Of a stretch of DNA of 64,000 bases, positions 40,945 through 49,121 are shown one piece after another; position 1 is the stretch's first letter, and every line of letters starts with the position of its first letter. The position numbers were made by a program, and so were the translations under genes. The notes below the pieces were generated by a model that was given only the letters and a program-made list of their open reading frames with translations, had not been told where the DNA came from and ran no database searches. The DNA is from DATMER01 sp963741305 (lineage in GTDB: Bacteria > Acidobacteriota > Thermoanaerobaculia > Multivoradales > UBA5704): the NCBI GenBank assembly GCA_963741305.1, contig CAVUHL010000003.1, positions 4,650,001-4,714,000 on the forward strand, in the 5' to 3' direction.

Positions 40945-41439
40945 ATGAAGCTCGAATCCTTGAAAGACCTATACCTCGAGCAGCTCAAGGACCTTTACAG
41001 CGCGGAAACCCAGTTGCTCGATGCGCTTCCTAAAATGGCCGATGGTGCGTCGGCCCCCGACCTGAAGCAAGCCTTTTCGGAACATCTCCGTCAAACCCAG
41101 GAGCACGTCCGCCGCCTGGAGCGGATCTTTCAAACTCTTGGGGAGAACCCCAAGGGACATACCTGCGAAGGGATGAAGGGATTGGTCCGCGAAGGCGATC
41201 AGATGCTCAAGATGAAAGGCGAGCCGGCCGTTCTCGACGCCGGCCTCATTGCCGCGGCCCAGCGGGTGGAGCATTACGAGATTGCCGGCTACGGCACGGT
41301 GCGCACCTACGCCGAGCTGTTGGGCTTTGACGATCAGGTGGCGCTCCTCGAGCGCACCCTGGACGAGGAGGAGCAGACCGACGAGCTGCTGACCCGGCTC
41401 GCGGAAAGCCACGTCAACGAAGAGGCGTTCTCCAGCTAG
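40945..41439 (+). CDS. ferritin-like DUF892 (YciF-type) protein
   Basis: 164 residues. LKDLYLEQLKDLYSAETQLLDALPKMADGA is the family start; Glu and His residues on four helices (EHLRQTQEHVRRLERIF, AAQRVEHYEIAGYGTVRTYAELLG, LDEEEQTDELLTRLAE) can bind a di-iron centre as in YciF. General stress protein. AAGGAGG lies upstream. First of three genes reading the same way that resemble stress-induced sets in other bacteria. Confidence 0.88.
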   Translation: MKLESLKDLYLEQLKDLYSAETQLLDALPKMADGASAPDLKQAFSEHLRQTQEHVRRLERIFQTLGENPKGHTCEGMKGLVREGDQMLKMKGEPAVLDAGLIAAAQRVEHYEIAGYGTVRTYAELLGFDDQVALLERTLDEEEQTDELLTRLAESHVNEEAFSS

Positions 41440-41466
41440 GGGACGTATACGGAGGAGGGAGGAGAG

Positions 41467-42336
41467 ATGCCGGAGGACAAGGAGCAAAAAGAGACGCTGC
41501 CGCCCCAGAAGCAGGACAGGCAGCCGGGCATCGAGGCCGAGATGACGCCGAAGCCGAAGGCGGAGGACCCCTCCTACCGCGGCAGCGGCAAGCTCGACGG
41601 CAAGGTGGCGCTGATCACCGGCGGCGACAGCGGCATCGGCCGCGCGGCGGCGATCGCGTTCGCCACCGAGGGGGCCGACGTGGCCGTCCTCTACCTGGAC
41701 GAGCACGAGGACGCCGAAGAGACCAAGCGCAAGATCGAGGAGAAGGGCCGGCGGTGCCTGACGATCGCGGGCGACGTGGGGGACGAGGGCTTTTGCAAAG
41801 AGGCGGTCGAGCGGACCGTCCGGGAGCTCGGACACCTCGACGTCGTGGTCAACAACGCGGCCGAGCAGCACGAGCAGGACGACCTCACGGACATCACGGC
41901 CGAGCAGCTCGAGCGCACCTTCCGCACCAATATCTTCTCGTATTTTTACATCGCGAAGGCGGCTCTCCCCTACCTCAAGGAGGGGAGCGCAATCATCAAC
42001 ACTACCTCGGTCACCGCCTACCGGGGGAGCTCGCACCTGATCGACTACGCCTCCACCAAGGGGGCGATCGTCGCCTTCACCCGCTCGCTGTCCACGAACC
42101 TGGCGGAGCGTAAGATCCGGGTGAACGGCGTGGCGCCGGGGCCGATCTGGACCCCGCTGATCCCAGCCTCGTTCGACGAGGAGAAGGTCAAGACCTTCGG
42201 GGCCGACGTGCCCCTGGGCCGGCCGGGCCAGCCGGAAGAGGTGGCGCCCTGCTACGTCTTCCTGGCTTCCGACGACTCGTCTTACATGACCGGGCAGGTG
42301 CTGCATCCCAACGGAGGAGAGGTGGTCAACGGCTGA
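41467..42336 (+). CDS. SDR-family oxidoreductase (YghA-like)
   Basis: 289 residues. After a hydrophilic leader typical of YghA/GsiB-type dehydrogenases come the NAD(P)-binding ITGGDSGIGRA, the VVNNAAEQH loop, catalytic Ser in INTTSVTAY and Tyr/Lys in DYASTKGAI. Acts on a small alcohol or aldehyde with NAD(P). GGAGGGAGGAG upstream. Between DUF892 and another small stress-type gene, so likely part of a dessication or osmotic response. Confidence 0.88.
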   Translation: MPEDKEQKETLPPQKQDRQPGIEAEMTPKPKAEDPSYRGSGKLDGKVALITGGDSGIGRAAAIAFATEGADVAVLYLDEHEDAEETKRKIEEKGRRCLTIAGDVGDEGFCKEAVERTVRELGHLDVVVNNAAEQHEQDDLTDITAEQLERTFRTNIFSYFYIAKAALPYLKEGSAIINTTSVTAYRGSSHLIDYASTKGAIVAFTRSLSTNLAERKIRVNGVAPGPIWTPLIPASFDEEKVKTFGADVPLGRPGQPEEVAPCYVFLASDDSSYMTGQVLHPNGGEVVNG

Positions 42337-42362
42337 GCAGTATTCAGCATAGGAGAAACACC

Positions 42363-42599
42363 ATGGCCGATAACAGGACGACGACCGATCACGAAGAGAT
42401 CCGTCGCTGGGTTGAAGAGAGGGGCGGGCGGCCAGCGGTCGCTCCGGAGCACCAGGACCAGCCTCTGGGCCTGCGCATCGAGTTCCCCGAAGACCGGGAA
42501 GACGGGGAGCTGAAGTTGATCAGCTGGGACGAGTTCTTCGCGAAGTTCGACGAGGCCAACCTCGTCTTTCTCTATCGCGACGAGCCCTGGGTCTGCTGA
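42363..42599 (+). CDS. small conserved stress-associated protein
   Basis: 78 residues. TTTDHEEIRRWVEERGGRPAVA at the start and LGLRIEFPEDREDGELKLISWDEFFAKFDEANLVFLYRD are a pattern I have seen in small hypothetical proteins near SDR and DUF892 genes. No enzymatic motif. Its end overlaps the convergent LuxC-like gene by 28 nt. Confidence 0.7.
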   Translation: MADNRTTTDHEEIRRWVEERGGRPAVAPEHQDQPLGLRIEFPEDREDGELKLISWDEFFAKFDEANLVFLYRDEPWVC

Positions 42600-43702
42600 G
42601 AGACCAGGGCATACAGAGGGTGGATTCCCCCGTTGTGCCAGGTCACGTCGGGTGACTGGAGCTCGCCGGGCACGGCACAGCGGGAGATCCCCAACTCCGC
42701 CAGGGCGGGCGCGAGGCGCCATGCGTCCTCCCCCGCCAGGGCCGCCCCCTGGAGCTTCCCCCTCCAGGGAGACAGGATTTCAGGCAGGCGCTCCAGGTCC
42801 CTGAGAGGATGGACCCGCACGGTCCGCAGCCCGGGAGAGGGCCGGAAGGCCGGATCGGGATCGATCAGGACCGTGCCCGAGAGGATCGGCAGGTCGGCCA
42901 CCCACAGGCCCCGCATCTCGGCTTCGAGCCTCGCCTGCTGAACCGCCGCCAATGCCGCCAATGCCGCTGGATCCGCCGGACCGGGCGGCCACCGCCGCGA
43001 CAGCTCCGCCAGATCCTCCGCCAACCGCCTCGCCAGCTCTTCAGGGTCCCCGGACGTATAGACCGCCGCGACCGACAGGCATCCCCGCTGATCGAAGAGG
43101 GCAATGTCCCGGGCGAGGCCCCGCGGATCGTTCCCGACCACGGCAAGGCTCGTCTTCGGGCCATACCCCACCACCTTGCCTGGAGCCCGGCGCTCCAGGT
43201 CAGCCAGCGCGGGCTCGTCGCCATAGGCGATTACCGTGGCAGCCTGTTCGAGGAGGGGAGCCTCCACCCGCTCATCCCCTCCGCGCCAAGTGGCCGCCGT
43301 CACGAATTTTGCCAGGCGCGGCTCGCGGCGGATCAGCGCGTCGAGGAAGGCGGGGACGAAGACCGGCTCCGAGGAGGGAGACTTGAGGAGGACCGGCCGC
43401 CGCAGCACGAGCGCGGGCCAGAGCGGCTGGACCGCGAGGGCCGGCAGGTTGGAAGCGAGTATCACCAGCACCGGCCCCCCTCCCTTAGGCAGCCCTTCCG
43501 CCTCGGCGAGGAGCGCGCTGGCCGGACCGGTCCGCACACCGCCGAGCACGGCTTCGAGGGCCGCGGCGAGCCCCTCCGGCGACAGGCGGGAAGTGCGTGC
43601 CAGCTCGGGATCGAGCGCGCGCCGCTCCGGCGAGGCGGGATCGAGGAAGGCCTCGACCGTCTCCCCCCAGGCAGCCAGGAGGTCTTCGGACGGGATGTCC
43701 AT
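42572..43702 (-). CDS. LuxC-like acyl-CoA reductase
   Basis: 376 residues from ATG 43702 (a GTG at 43708 and a TTG at 43738 are alternatives; the latter overlaps the gene before). ILASNLPALAVQPLWPALVLRRPVLLKSPSSEPVF is the nucleotide-binding region; the catalytic Cys is in ALFDQRGCLSVAAVY, where LuxC proteins have their acyl-thioester Cys. It would reduce an acyl group to an aldehyde using NADPH. Part of an operon with a sulfotransferase 11 nt upstream, and a LuxE-like gene lies further upstream on the same strand. Confidence 0.8.
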   Translation of the reverse strand: MDIPSEDLLAAWGETVEAFLDPASPERRALDPELARTSRLSPEGLAAALEAVLGGVRTGPASALLAEAEGLPKGGGPVLVILASNLPALAVQPLWPALVLRRPVLLKSPSSEPVFVPAFLDALIRREPRLAKFVTAATWRGGDERVEAPLLEQAATVIAYGDEPALADLERRAPGKVVGYGPKTSLAVVGNDPRGLARDIALFDQRGCLSVAAVYTSGDPEELARRLAEDLAELSRRWPPGPADPAALAALAAVQQARLEAEMRGLWVADLPILSGTVLIDPDPAFRPSPGLRTVRVHPLRDLERLPEILSPWRGKLQGAALAGEDAWRLAPALAELGISRCAVPGELQSPDVTWHNGGIHPLYALVSQQTQGSSR

Positions 43703-43713
43703 CAACACGGAGT

Positions 43714-44892
43714 CTAGCTGTCGCGCAGCGCCTTCCAACGATCGAAGGCGGTAAGCTCCCGCTGCATGCCGAGCAGCCGCTTCAAGGCAAACCCCAGGCG
43801 CCAGCTACGGGACTCGAACACGGCAGCGAGCAGCGCCTCCCGCTCGTCCACGGCCCGCTGCTTGCGGTGCAGCTCGGCAGCCATGTCGCCACGCTCCCGC
43901 TCATAGCCGTTCATTCGATGCTCCAGTTCGGCCACGGCCTCGTCGCGGTCGGCGAGCGTCGACTCGATGCGCTGGATGCGGTCCTCGAGCTCCTGAACAG
44001 GGCTGAGGGACCGGTGGGCGGGGCGCGCGTGCTCCTGGAGGATCTCGCGGGCACCCGGCGAGAGCGGCTGCACCGGATCGAGCAGCGCCGAGCCGCCATC
44101 GAGGGCCTGGAGCAGCTCGCGCTGCCCGGCGTTGAGGTAGCCGAGCTCCTCGCCGGGAACGGAAGCATGATGCTCGAGCGACCTGTCGAGCAGCGTCCGA
44201 GCGTCGGCCGGCGAGAGGCCGCGCAATCCTTCCAGACCCTGCACCCCGCAATCCGCGAGCGTCCTGACAAGCCTCGCAGCCGTGGCCATGGGATCGTCGA
44301 TCAGGTCGCGATAGCGGACGACCACGCGGGGCAGCCCCTGGCTGGCAGCGAGCGCCGCACGGTTGTAGTGCTCCCAGAGGGCGATCCCGACGAGGACCGG
44401 GAGGCCGTTGCGCCGCGCGAGCGAGCGGGCGACGGAGAGCGGATTGCGGTGGATCAGGATGCAAAGCGGGCGCTCGAGCAGATCGCGCCAGAAGGGCAGG
44501 AGGAGGCACATCCTGGGGTCCTTGATCACCCAGGGCCCGTAGGAGTTGAGGTGGCCGACGAGCGAGCGGGCGCGGGACAGAAAGCCGGCGCGCACCGATT
44601 TCCTGAGCCGCCGCGGATCGATCTCGAGCACCTTCGTCCAACTGCCTCCGAGCGCTGTGAGCAGCTCCTCGTTGAAAGCCTGGACCTCCCCGAGCTCCCA
44701 GTAGCCCCTGGCGTTGTGCTCGTCGGGCCCCATCAGGCTTTCGTCGGGTCCGGCGTAGAAGCCCAGCCGGTCGAGCAGGCCCGTCAGAGCGGACGTCCCG
44801 GAACGGTGCATGCCGAGCACGAGGGCCTGCGGGGGCGTTCCTTCCACGCGCCCGAGCGGCCCTGGACGCTCGGGCAGTACGTTCATGTGCAC
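43714..44892 (-). CDS. sulfotransferase-family protein with C-terminal coiled coil
   Basis: 392 residues. LVLGMHRSGTSALTGLLDRLGFY contains the 5'-phosphosulfate loop of PAPS-using sulfotransferases, and VIKDPRMCLLLPFWRDLLERPLCILIHRNPLSVARSLARR supplies the 3'-phosphate loop. About 90 C-terminal residues (VQELEDRIQRIESTLADRDEAVAELEHRMNGYERERGDMA) are coiled coil. Often seen in polysaccharide or lipid modification. Directly upstream of the LuxC-like gene, 11 nt apart. Confidence 0.8.
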   Translation of the reverse strand: MHMNVLPERPGPLGRVEGTPPQALVLGMHRSGTSALTGLLDRLGFYAGPDESLMGPDEHNARGYWELGEVQAFNEELLTALGGSWTKVLEIDPRRLRKSVRAGFLSRARSLVGHLNSYGPWVIKDPRMCLLLPFWRDLLERPLCILIHRNPLSVARSLARRNGLPVLVGIALWEHYNRAALAASQGLPRVVVRYRDLIDDPMATAARLVRTLADCGVQGLEGLRGLSPADARTLLDRSLEHHASVPGEELGYLNAGQRELLQALDGGSALLDPVQPLSPGAREILQEHARPAHRSLSPVQELEDRIQRIESTLADRDEAVAELEHRMNGYERERGDMAAELHRKQRAVDEREALLAAVFESRSWRLGFALKRLLGMQRELTAFDRWKALRDS

Positions 44893-44938
44893 CTGGATTG
44901 CTCCTCAAACAGCAATTGCTTTGGGCCATTATACGCAG

Positions 44939-45298
44939 ATGCCAGCCACCGTCAGCCACTTCGAGATCCCCGCCCGCGACATGGAGCGGGCCGCCCGCTT
45001 CTACCGCGAGGTCTTCGGCTGGCAGGTGGAGCCCCTGCCCTGGGCAGGCCACCCTTATTACAAGGTGCGCGGCGTCCAGGGAGATTCCCTCGGTGGCGGG
45101 ATCGTCCCGGCGGGCGAAGGCTGCGAGCACCCGCTGCTGGTCATCCACGTGGACGGCGAGATGGCGGTCTGGATCGAGAGGATCGTGGAGGGGGGTGGAA
45201 CGATCGAGCAGCAGCCCACGCAGGTCGGGGACTTCGGCCGATTCGCGAGGTTCCGCGATCCCGAGGGGAATCTATTGGGCGTTTGGGGACCTCTGTAG
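44939..45298 (+). CDS. VOC-family (glyoxalase/dioxygenase superfamily) protein
   Basis: 119 residues from ATG 44939. ATVSHFEIPARDMERAARFYREVFGW is the standard VOC start; the second module ends FARFRDPEGNLLGVWGP. Metal ligands could be His in SHFEI and Glu in DPEGN. Small-molecule lyase, isomerase or dioxygenase; a single-domain protein that forms dimers. Inserted on the opposite strand between the LuxE-like and sulfotransferase genes; its last 27 nt overlap the LuxE-like gene. Confidence 0.85.
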   Translation: MPATVSHFEIPARDMERAARFYREVFGWQVEPLPWAGHPYYKVRGVQGDSLGGGIVPAGEGCEHPLLVIHVDGEMAVWIERIVEGGGTIEQQPTQVGDFGRFARFRDPEGNLLGVWGPL

Positions 45299-46318
45299 CT
45301 CTTCCACCACCAGCGAGCACCCGCGCAGCTCCGCCCCCGCCGCCCTCCCCAGCAACCGGAAGCCCTCCCCCTCCGCGACCCCCAGATCCTCGGTCAGGAC
45401 ATGGACGGCCGAACCGAGGTTGGCGAGGTCGAAGACGGCGATCAGGCCAGGGGTGCCGGCCGGTGCCTCTTCCAGGGTAGCGGGATCGAGGATGCGCACC
45501 CTCACCCAGGGAGGCGCCACGAAGAGGCCGGGGTCCCCGCCGAGGAGCGCCCGGCTGTAGCACTGGCTGGTCAGCTCGGTCATCCCGTACTCGCGGACGA
45601 TCGACCCCACCCCGAGCCAGGCGCCAACGCGCTCGGCAAGCTCCTCGCGGGTCAGCTCCTGCGTTTTCCCCTTGAAGCCGCCGGTCTCGAAGATGGCGCT
45701 CCCCGCGGGCAGGCGGAAGCGCAGGCCCATCCTCTCCAGGCCCTCCAGCCACTGCGCCAGGGCGAAGGCGGTCGCGAGGACGAGCACCGGCCGCCCCTCG
45801 CGCTGCCGGCTCCCGGCCCAGGAGCGGGCCTTCCCCACGTCTACCCCGCGCGAGCCGAAGGCCGTGGCGCTCTCGGGCGTCCCCCAGCGGGCGAGCACGT
45901 GGTCGATCATGAAGGAGAGGCTGGAATCCGGGAGCTGCTCGCGCGTGGGGATGAGCGAGAGCATGGGCGCGGTGCTCCCCAACGGCAGACAGAAGCGCGG
46001 GAACGAGGCGTCGATGGTCAGCCGGTAGAGGTCCGGATAGGGATGATGGTGGACGCTCTTCGCTTCCCCGGTCGTCCCGCTGCTCCGGAAGACCTCTTTC
46101 GCCGGTTCGGCAGCGAGCGTCAGGCTCTTGAAGGCCGCGGTAGGCACCGGCGGCACCCTGCGCCAGTCGGTCACGGCTCCGGGCACGGCCCCGCGTCCCT
46201 CGCACATCCGGCGGTAGGGCTCGATGCGCTCGAACTGAAACGCGAAGGCCTCCAGGGCCAGCTCGTCAAAGGAGGCACTCGGATCGGAGACGAATCGGGA
46301 AACGCGGTCGAGGATCAC
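45272..46318 (-). CDS. LuxE-like acyl-protein synthetase
   Basis: 348 residues from GTG 46318. VFRSSGTTGEAKSVHHH is the adenylate-forming P-loop of the LuxE/PaaK family; EYGMTELTSQCYSRALL and VFDLANLGSAVHVLTEDLGVAEGEGF follow. LuxE activates a fatty acid to an acyl-enzyme and hands it to LuxC for reduction. A LuxC-like gene lies 1.6 kb downstream on the same strand with no luxAB nearby, so a fatty aldehyde or alcohol product is more likely than light. Confidence 0.82.
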   Translation of the reverse strand: MILDRVSRFVSDPSASFDELALEAFAFQFERIEPYRRMCEGRGAVPGAVTDWRRVPPVPTAAFKSLTLAAEPAKEVFRSSGTTGEAKSVHHHPYPDLYRLTIDASFPRFCLPLGSTAPMLSLIPTREQLPDSSLSFMIDHVLARWGTPESATAFGSRGVDVGKARSWAGSRQREGRPVLVLATAFALAQWLEGLERMGLRFRLPAGSAIFETGGFKGKTQELTREELAERVGAWLGVGSIVREYGMTELTSQCYSRALLGGDPGLFVAPPWVRVRILDPATLEEAPAGTPGLIAVFDLANLGSAVHVLTEDLGVAEGEGFRLLGRAAGAELRGCSLVVEELQRSPNAQ

Positions 46319-46375
46319 GGCGGGGATTCTGCCACGCCCGGGCCGGTTCTGGTAAAGTACGCCCCGGAGATCACT

Positions 46376-46747
46376 ATGGCAGACTTCCCATACCCCAAGA
46401 AGATCGAGATCGACAAGCCGCCGCGTCCCAAGCCGCCGAAGCAACTGGCTGTCATCGACCAGACCGGCTGCACCGGCTGCGAGGCCTGCATCTCGTTCTG
46501 CCCGGTAGACTGCATCGAGATCGTCCCCGGCCCCGAGTTCCGCGACTTCATGAAGCTCGTGGAAGTCGACCTGGAGCGCTGCATCGGCTGCCAGCTCTGC
46601 GCGCGCTACTGCCCGTGGGAAACGATCAACATGTGGGGGTACGAGGAAGGGATCGCCATTGCGCCCGAGCACACCGTGCGCACGCTGATCTACGAATACG
46701 ACCCCGAGCAGATGCACGAAGCGGCGGAGAGCCGCAATGCCTCCTGA
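46376..46747 (+). CDS. 2x[4Fe-4S] ferredoxin
   Basis: 123 residues from ATG 46376. Two cluster motifs: CTGCEACISFCPVDC and CIGCQLCARYCPWETI. The N-terminal PKKIEIDKPPRPKPPKQ leader is unusual; the C-terminal 30 residues are acidic. Soluble electron carrier; partner unknown. First gene of a tight run that ends at 48525: the next start lies 11 nt inside this gene. Confidence 0.88.
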   Translation: MADFPYPKKIEIDKPPRPKPPKQLAVIDQTGCTGCEACISFCPVDCIEIVPGPEFRDFMKLVEVDLERCIGCQLCARYCPWETINMWGYEEGIAIAPEHTVRTLIYEYDPEQMHEAAESRNAS

Positions 46748-46943
46748 GGGGGGCTTCGATCCCGAGCTGGACGCCGCCTTCAAGCGCGTCCTCCAGGTCA
46801 TCTACAAAGACCACCCCCTCAAGGCCAACCAGATCCTGATGCTCGCCGCCGAGCTGCAGCGGCTCGGCGTCCACCGCTTGGTGGAAGAGCACATCTCCAA
46901 GTTCCAGAGCCAGTTGAGCGGCGGCGGACGGCAGCCGAGCTAG
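46737..46943 (+). CDS. small hypothetical protein
   Basis: 68 residues, overlapping the ferredoxin gene by 11 nt. GFDPELDAAFKRVLQVIYKDHPLKANQILMLAAELQRLGVHRLVEEHISKFQ is helical. No known family recognised. Its placement suggests a role with the ferredoxin or the sigma factor system; it is followed 6 nt later by the sigma gene. Confidence 0.6.
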   Translation: MPPEGGFDPELDAAFKRVLQVIYKDHPLKANQILMLAAELQRLGVHRLVEEHISKFQSQLSGGGRQPS

Positions 46944-46949
46944 CCCGCC

Positions 46950-47552
46950 GTGGGCGCCGACCTCCCGACGGACCCCGGTTGGGAAGCCCTGAGAAGGGTG
47001 GCCGCGGGAGATACCGGCGCCTTCACCGGGCTGGTGGAGACCCACCAGGAGCGCCTGCTCCGCCTCTGCGAGCGCCTGCTCGGCGACCCGGAAGAGGCCC
47101 GCGACGCCGCCCAGGAGGTCTTCCTCAAGGCGTTCCGCAAGGCCGGAGAGGTCCGCCCCCTGGGGCAGGTCTACACCTGGCTGTACCGGATCGCGGTCAA
47201 CCTCTGCCTCAACAAGCTCAGGCGGCGCAAGCTGGTCCGCTTCCTGCGCTTCGAAACCGATTCCGAAGAGCCGGGCGCGCCGGCCTTCGATCCCCCCGAC
47301 GCCGGCCCCGACCCGATTTCCGCCCTGGAATCCCGCCGGCGCTGGCAATCCACCCGCAAAGCGATCGCGCAGCTCCCCGACAATCAGAGGGCGGTCCTGA
47401 TCCTGGTCCGCTTCGAGGGATTATCCTACCGGCAGGCCGCCGAGGTCCTGGGCATCACCGAAGGGGCGGTCGAGAGCCGCCTCTTCCGGGCGATGCGCAG
47501 GATCGCAGGAGAAGGGCGCTCCGCGGGTTTCAAGACCGAGGGCAAGAGATGA
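46950..47552 (+). CDS. ECF-type RNA polymerase sigma factor
   Basis: 200 residues from GTG 46950. Region 2: RLCERLLGDPEEARDAAQEVFLKAFRKAGEV with the -10 recognition part TWLYRIAVNLCLNKLRRR. Region 4: LPDNQRAVLILVRFEGLSYRQAAEVLGITEGAVESRLFRAMRRI. Between them is an acidic, Pro-rich linker. The next gene overlaps by 4 nt and encodes its probable anti-sigma factor. Expected to control this operon and genes for envelope stress. Confidence 0.9.
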   Translation: MGADLPTDPGWEALRRVAAGDTGAFTGLVETHQERLLRLCERLLGDPEEARDAAQEVFLKAFRKAGEVRPLGQVYTWLYRIAVNLCLNKLRRRKLVRFLRFETDSEEPGAPAFDPPDAGPDPISALESRRRWQSTRKAIAQLPDNQRAVLILVRFEGLSYRQAAEVLGITEGAVESRLFRAMRRIAGEGRSAGFKTEGKR

Positions 47553-47944
47553 ACCGGACGGAGATGGACTTGATGCGTCTCCTCCACGGCGAGCTGCCGG
47601 AGGAGCGGGCCCGCGAGCTGCGGGCGCAGATGGAGCGCGAGCCCGCCCTGGAGGAGGAGCTCCGCCGCCTCCAGGAGAGCTGGGAGGGCCTCGCCCTGCC
47701 GCCAACCGCGCCGGTCCCCCCCGGTTTCGCCCAGCGGGTCGCGGCGCATGTCCGATCCGAGCAGACCACCCCCACTCCGGGCTGGGTGCGAGCTGCCGCG
47801 GCCCTGGCCCTGATCCTCGGGACCGCCGTCGGTGCCGGGGTCGGCTGGACGCCGGCCGATCAGGGGCAGGAAGAGGAGCTCTCAACCGTCGACGGCAGCC
47901 TGACCGAGAGTTACCTGACTACCCTCGAGGATCTGGAGCCGTGA
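47549..47944 (+). CDS. anti-sigma-factor-like membrane protein
   Basis: 131 residues. The N-terminal MNRTEMDLMRLLHGELPEERARELRAQMEREPALEEELRRL resembles the sigma-binding helices of RskA/RsiW-type proteins but has no HxxxCxxC zinc motif. One membrane helix (AAAALALILGTAVGAGVGW) follows, then a 25-residue acidic periplasmic tail. Start ATG overlaps the sigma gene, stop overlaps the next gene's GTG: a coupled unit. Confidence 0.75.
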   Translation: MNRTEMDLMRLLHGELPEERARELRAQMEREPALEEELRRLQESWEGLALPPTAPVPPGFAQRVAAHVRSEQTTPTPGWVRAAAALALILGTAVGAGVGWTPADQGQEEELSTVDGSLTESYLTTLEDLEP

Positions 47945-48525
47945 GGCGCTGGTGGGTCATCATCGCCCTCCTGCTCTCGCTGGGGGTGAACCTGGGGCTC
48001 GTCGCGGCGGTGGCCACGCGCAAGATCGCAGCACGTCCGGAACGCCCGGGTCTGCAGCGTCCGGAGGGCGAGCCGCTCCCCCGCTTCCGGCGCCTGGCCG
48101 ATCATCTCGGCCTCGAAGGAGAGCAGCGCCGGCAATTCCTTGACCTCCAGGGGCAGCTCTTCGAGGAAACGGTGCGAGTCCGCATGCGCCAGGCCGAGTC
48201 TCAGCGGGAGGTGCGGCGGGAGCTGGTCTCCCGCGAGCCCGACCAGGAGCGGATCGACTCCCTGCTCCAGCAATCCGCCCGCGATTTCCTGACATTGGAG
48301 CAGGCGCTGGCGAAGAACATCGCCGCCACCCGTGCCATCCTGAGCCCCGGGCAGGAGGAGGAGTACCTGCAGATCATCTCCCGCATGCGCCCTCCGGGTC
48401 CAGGAGGCATCGGCCCGCAGCAGCAACCCCCGCGACGGCGCCTGCCGCCGATGCGGGACCGCCGGTTCCCCAGGGAGAGGAGGGAGCTTCCGCAGGATTT
48501 CGAGGAGGAGAGGCCGCCGCTGTAG
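47941..48525 (+). CDS. periplasmic heavy-metal-sensor (Spy/CnrR-type) protein
   Basis: 194 residues from GTG 47941. A membrane anchor (WWVIIALLLSLGVNLGLVAAV) is followed by helices with LGLEGEQRRQFLDLQGQLFEETVRVRMRQAESQREVRRELVSREPDQERIDSLLQQ, the pattern of Metal_resist/Spy proteins, and ILSPGQEEEYLQII near the end (LTPEQ-like motif). The C-terminal 50 residues are Arg/Pro/Gln-rich. Likely the periplasmic sensor or chaperone of the ECF system. Confidence 0.78.
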   Translation: MRRWWVIIALLLSLGVNLGLVAAVATRKIAARPERPGLQRPEGEPLPRFRRLADHLGLEGEQRRQFLDLQGQLFEETVRVRMRQAESQREVRRELVSREPDQERIDSLLQQSARDFLTLEQALAKNIAATRAILSPGQEEEYLQIISRMRPPGPGGIGPQQQPPRRRLPPMRDRRFPRERRELPQDFEEERPPL

Positions 48526-48548
48526 GCCCTCACCCCTGGGCGTCTGCT

Positions 48549-48924
48549 GCTCGACCTTCACCACCCCTCGCTCGACCTCCAGCGCGTCCCGCTCACGCTC
48601 CGGCGGCGCCGTTCGAGGTCCAGCGTGTTCCGCTCGACCTCCAGAGCATTCCGCTCACGCCCCACCGCGTCGCTCCCGACCTCCAGAGCGCTCCGCCCGA
48701 CCTCCAGCGGACGCGCCCGCCCTCCGAGCGAATCTGCCCGGGCTCCAGCGGAAGCCGCCCGGCCTCCAGCGGCACCGGCCCGACCCTGCGCGGCACCTGA
48801 CCACCCCCCAGCGGCATCCACCCGCCCCCGGTCGCGTCCGCCGGAGCGTGCGCGGAACCCGCCAACCCTTCACTGGCACGTGACGGAGCTTGCGTGGCAG
48901 CTGCCCGACCTCGCGCGGCAGCGG
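48549..48924. repeat. degenerate tandem array, 18 units of 21 nt (two of 20)
   Basis: Units such as GCTCGACCTCCAGAGCATTCC recur at strict 21-nt spacing; two units are 20 nt. The CGACCTCCAGCG core is best kept in the first half; later units drift (CGGAGCTTGCGTGGCAGCTG). Because 21 is a multiple of three, several frames stay open and give heptad peptides, but none has a start site or codon bias that I would trust. Between the Spy-like gene and a REP-like element. Confidence 0.8.
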
Positions 48925-48942
48925 CCCGACCGTGGCCGTCGT

Positions 48943-48999
48943 GTAGGGGCGGCCCTTGTGGCCGCCCTCCGGAAGGGCACCCACAAGGGGTGCCCCTAC
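48943..48999. repeat. REP-like palindromic element, GTAGGGGCGG family, copy D
   Basis: GTAGGGGCGG at 48943, inner CCTTGTGG / CCACAAGG arms, a GCCCTCCGGAAGGGC centre, ending TGCCCCTAC at 48999. Same design as copies A and B. Confidence 0.8.
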
Positions 49000-49050
49000 A
49001 CAGGGAATCTATTCATCTTTTCGGACCCACCACCCTAACGTCTCGAGACC

Positions 49051-49080
49051 CCCTCTCCCTCACGCAGGTGAGGGAGAGGG
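49051..49080. repeat. 13-bp perfect hairpin
   Basis: CCCTCTCCCTCAC and GTGAGGGAGAGGG around the loop GCAG. No T run on either side. A palindrome of this composition is widespread in bacterial intergenic DNA. Just after it, GGATGGGATCAAT is duplicated (49094-49106 and 49109-49121). Confidence 0.7.
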
Positions 49081-49121
49081 CCGGGGAGAGGGAGGATGGG
49101 ATCAATCAGGATGGGATCAAT

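Noticed and set aside
42572..46318. A bioluminescence (lux) operon
   Set aside because: Only LuxC- and LuxE-like genes are present; no luxA, luxB or luxD is seen.
48625..49038. Open frames with heptad-like peptides in the 21-nt array
   Set aside because: Frames are open on both strands because 21 is divisible by three; no start site, no ribosome-binding site and no similarity to known coiled coils that would support coding.
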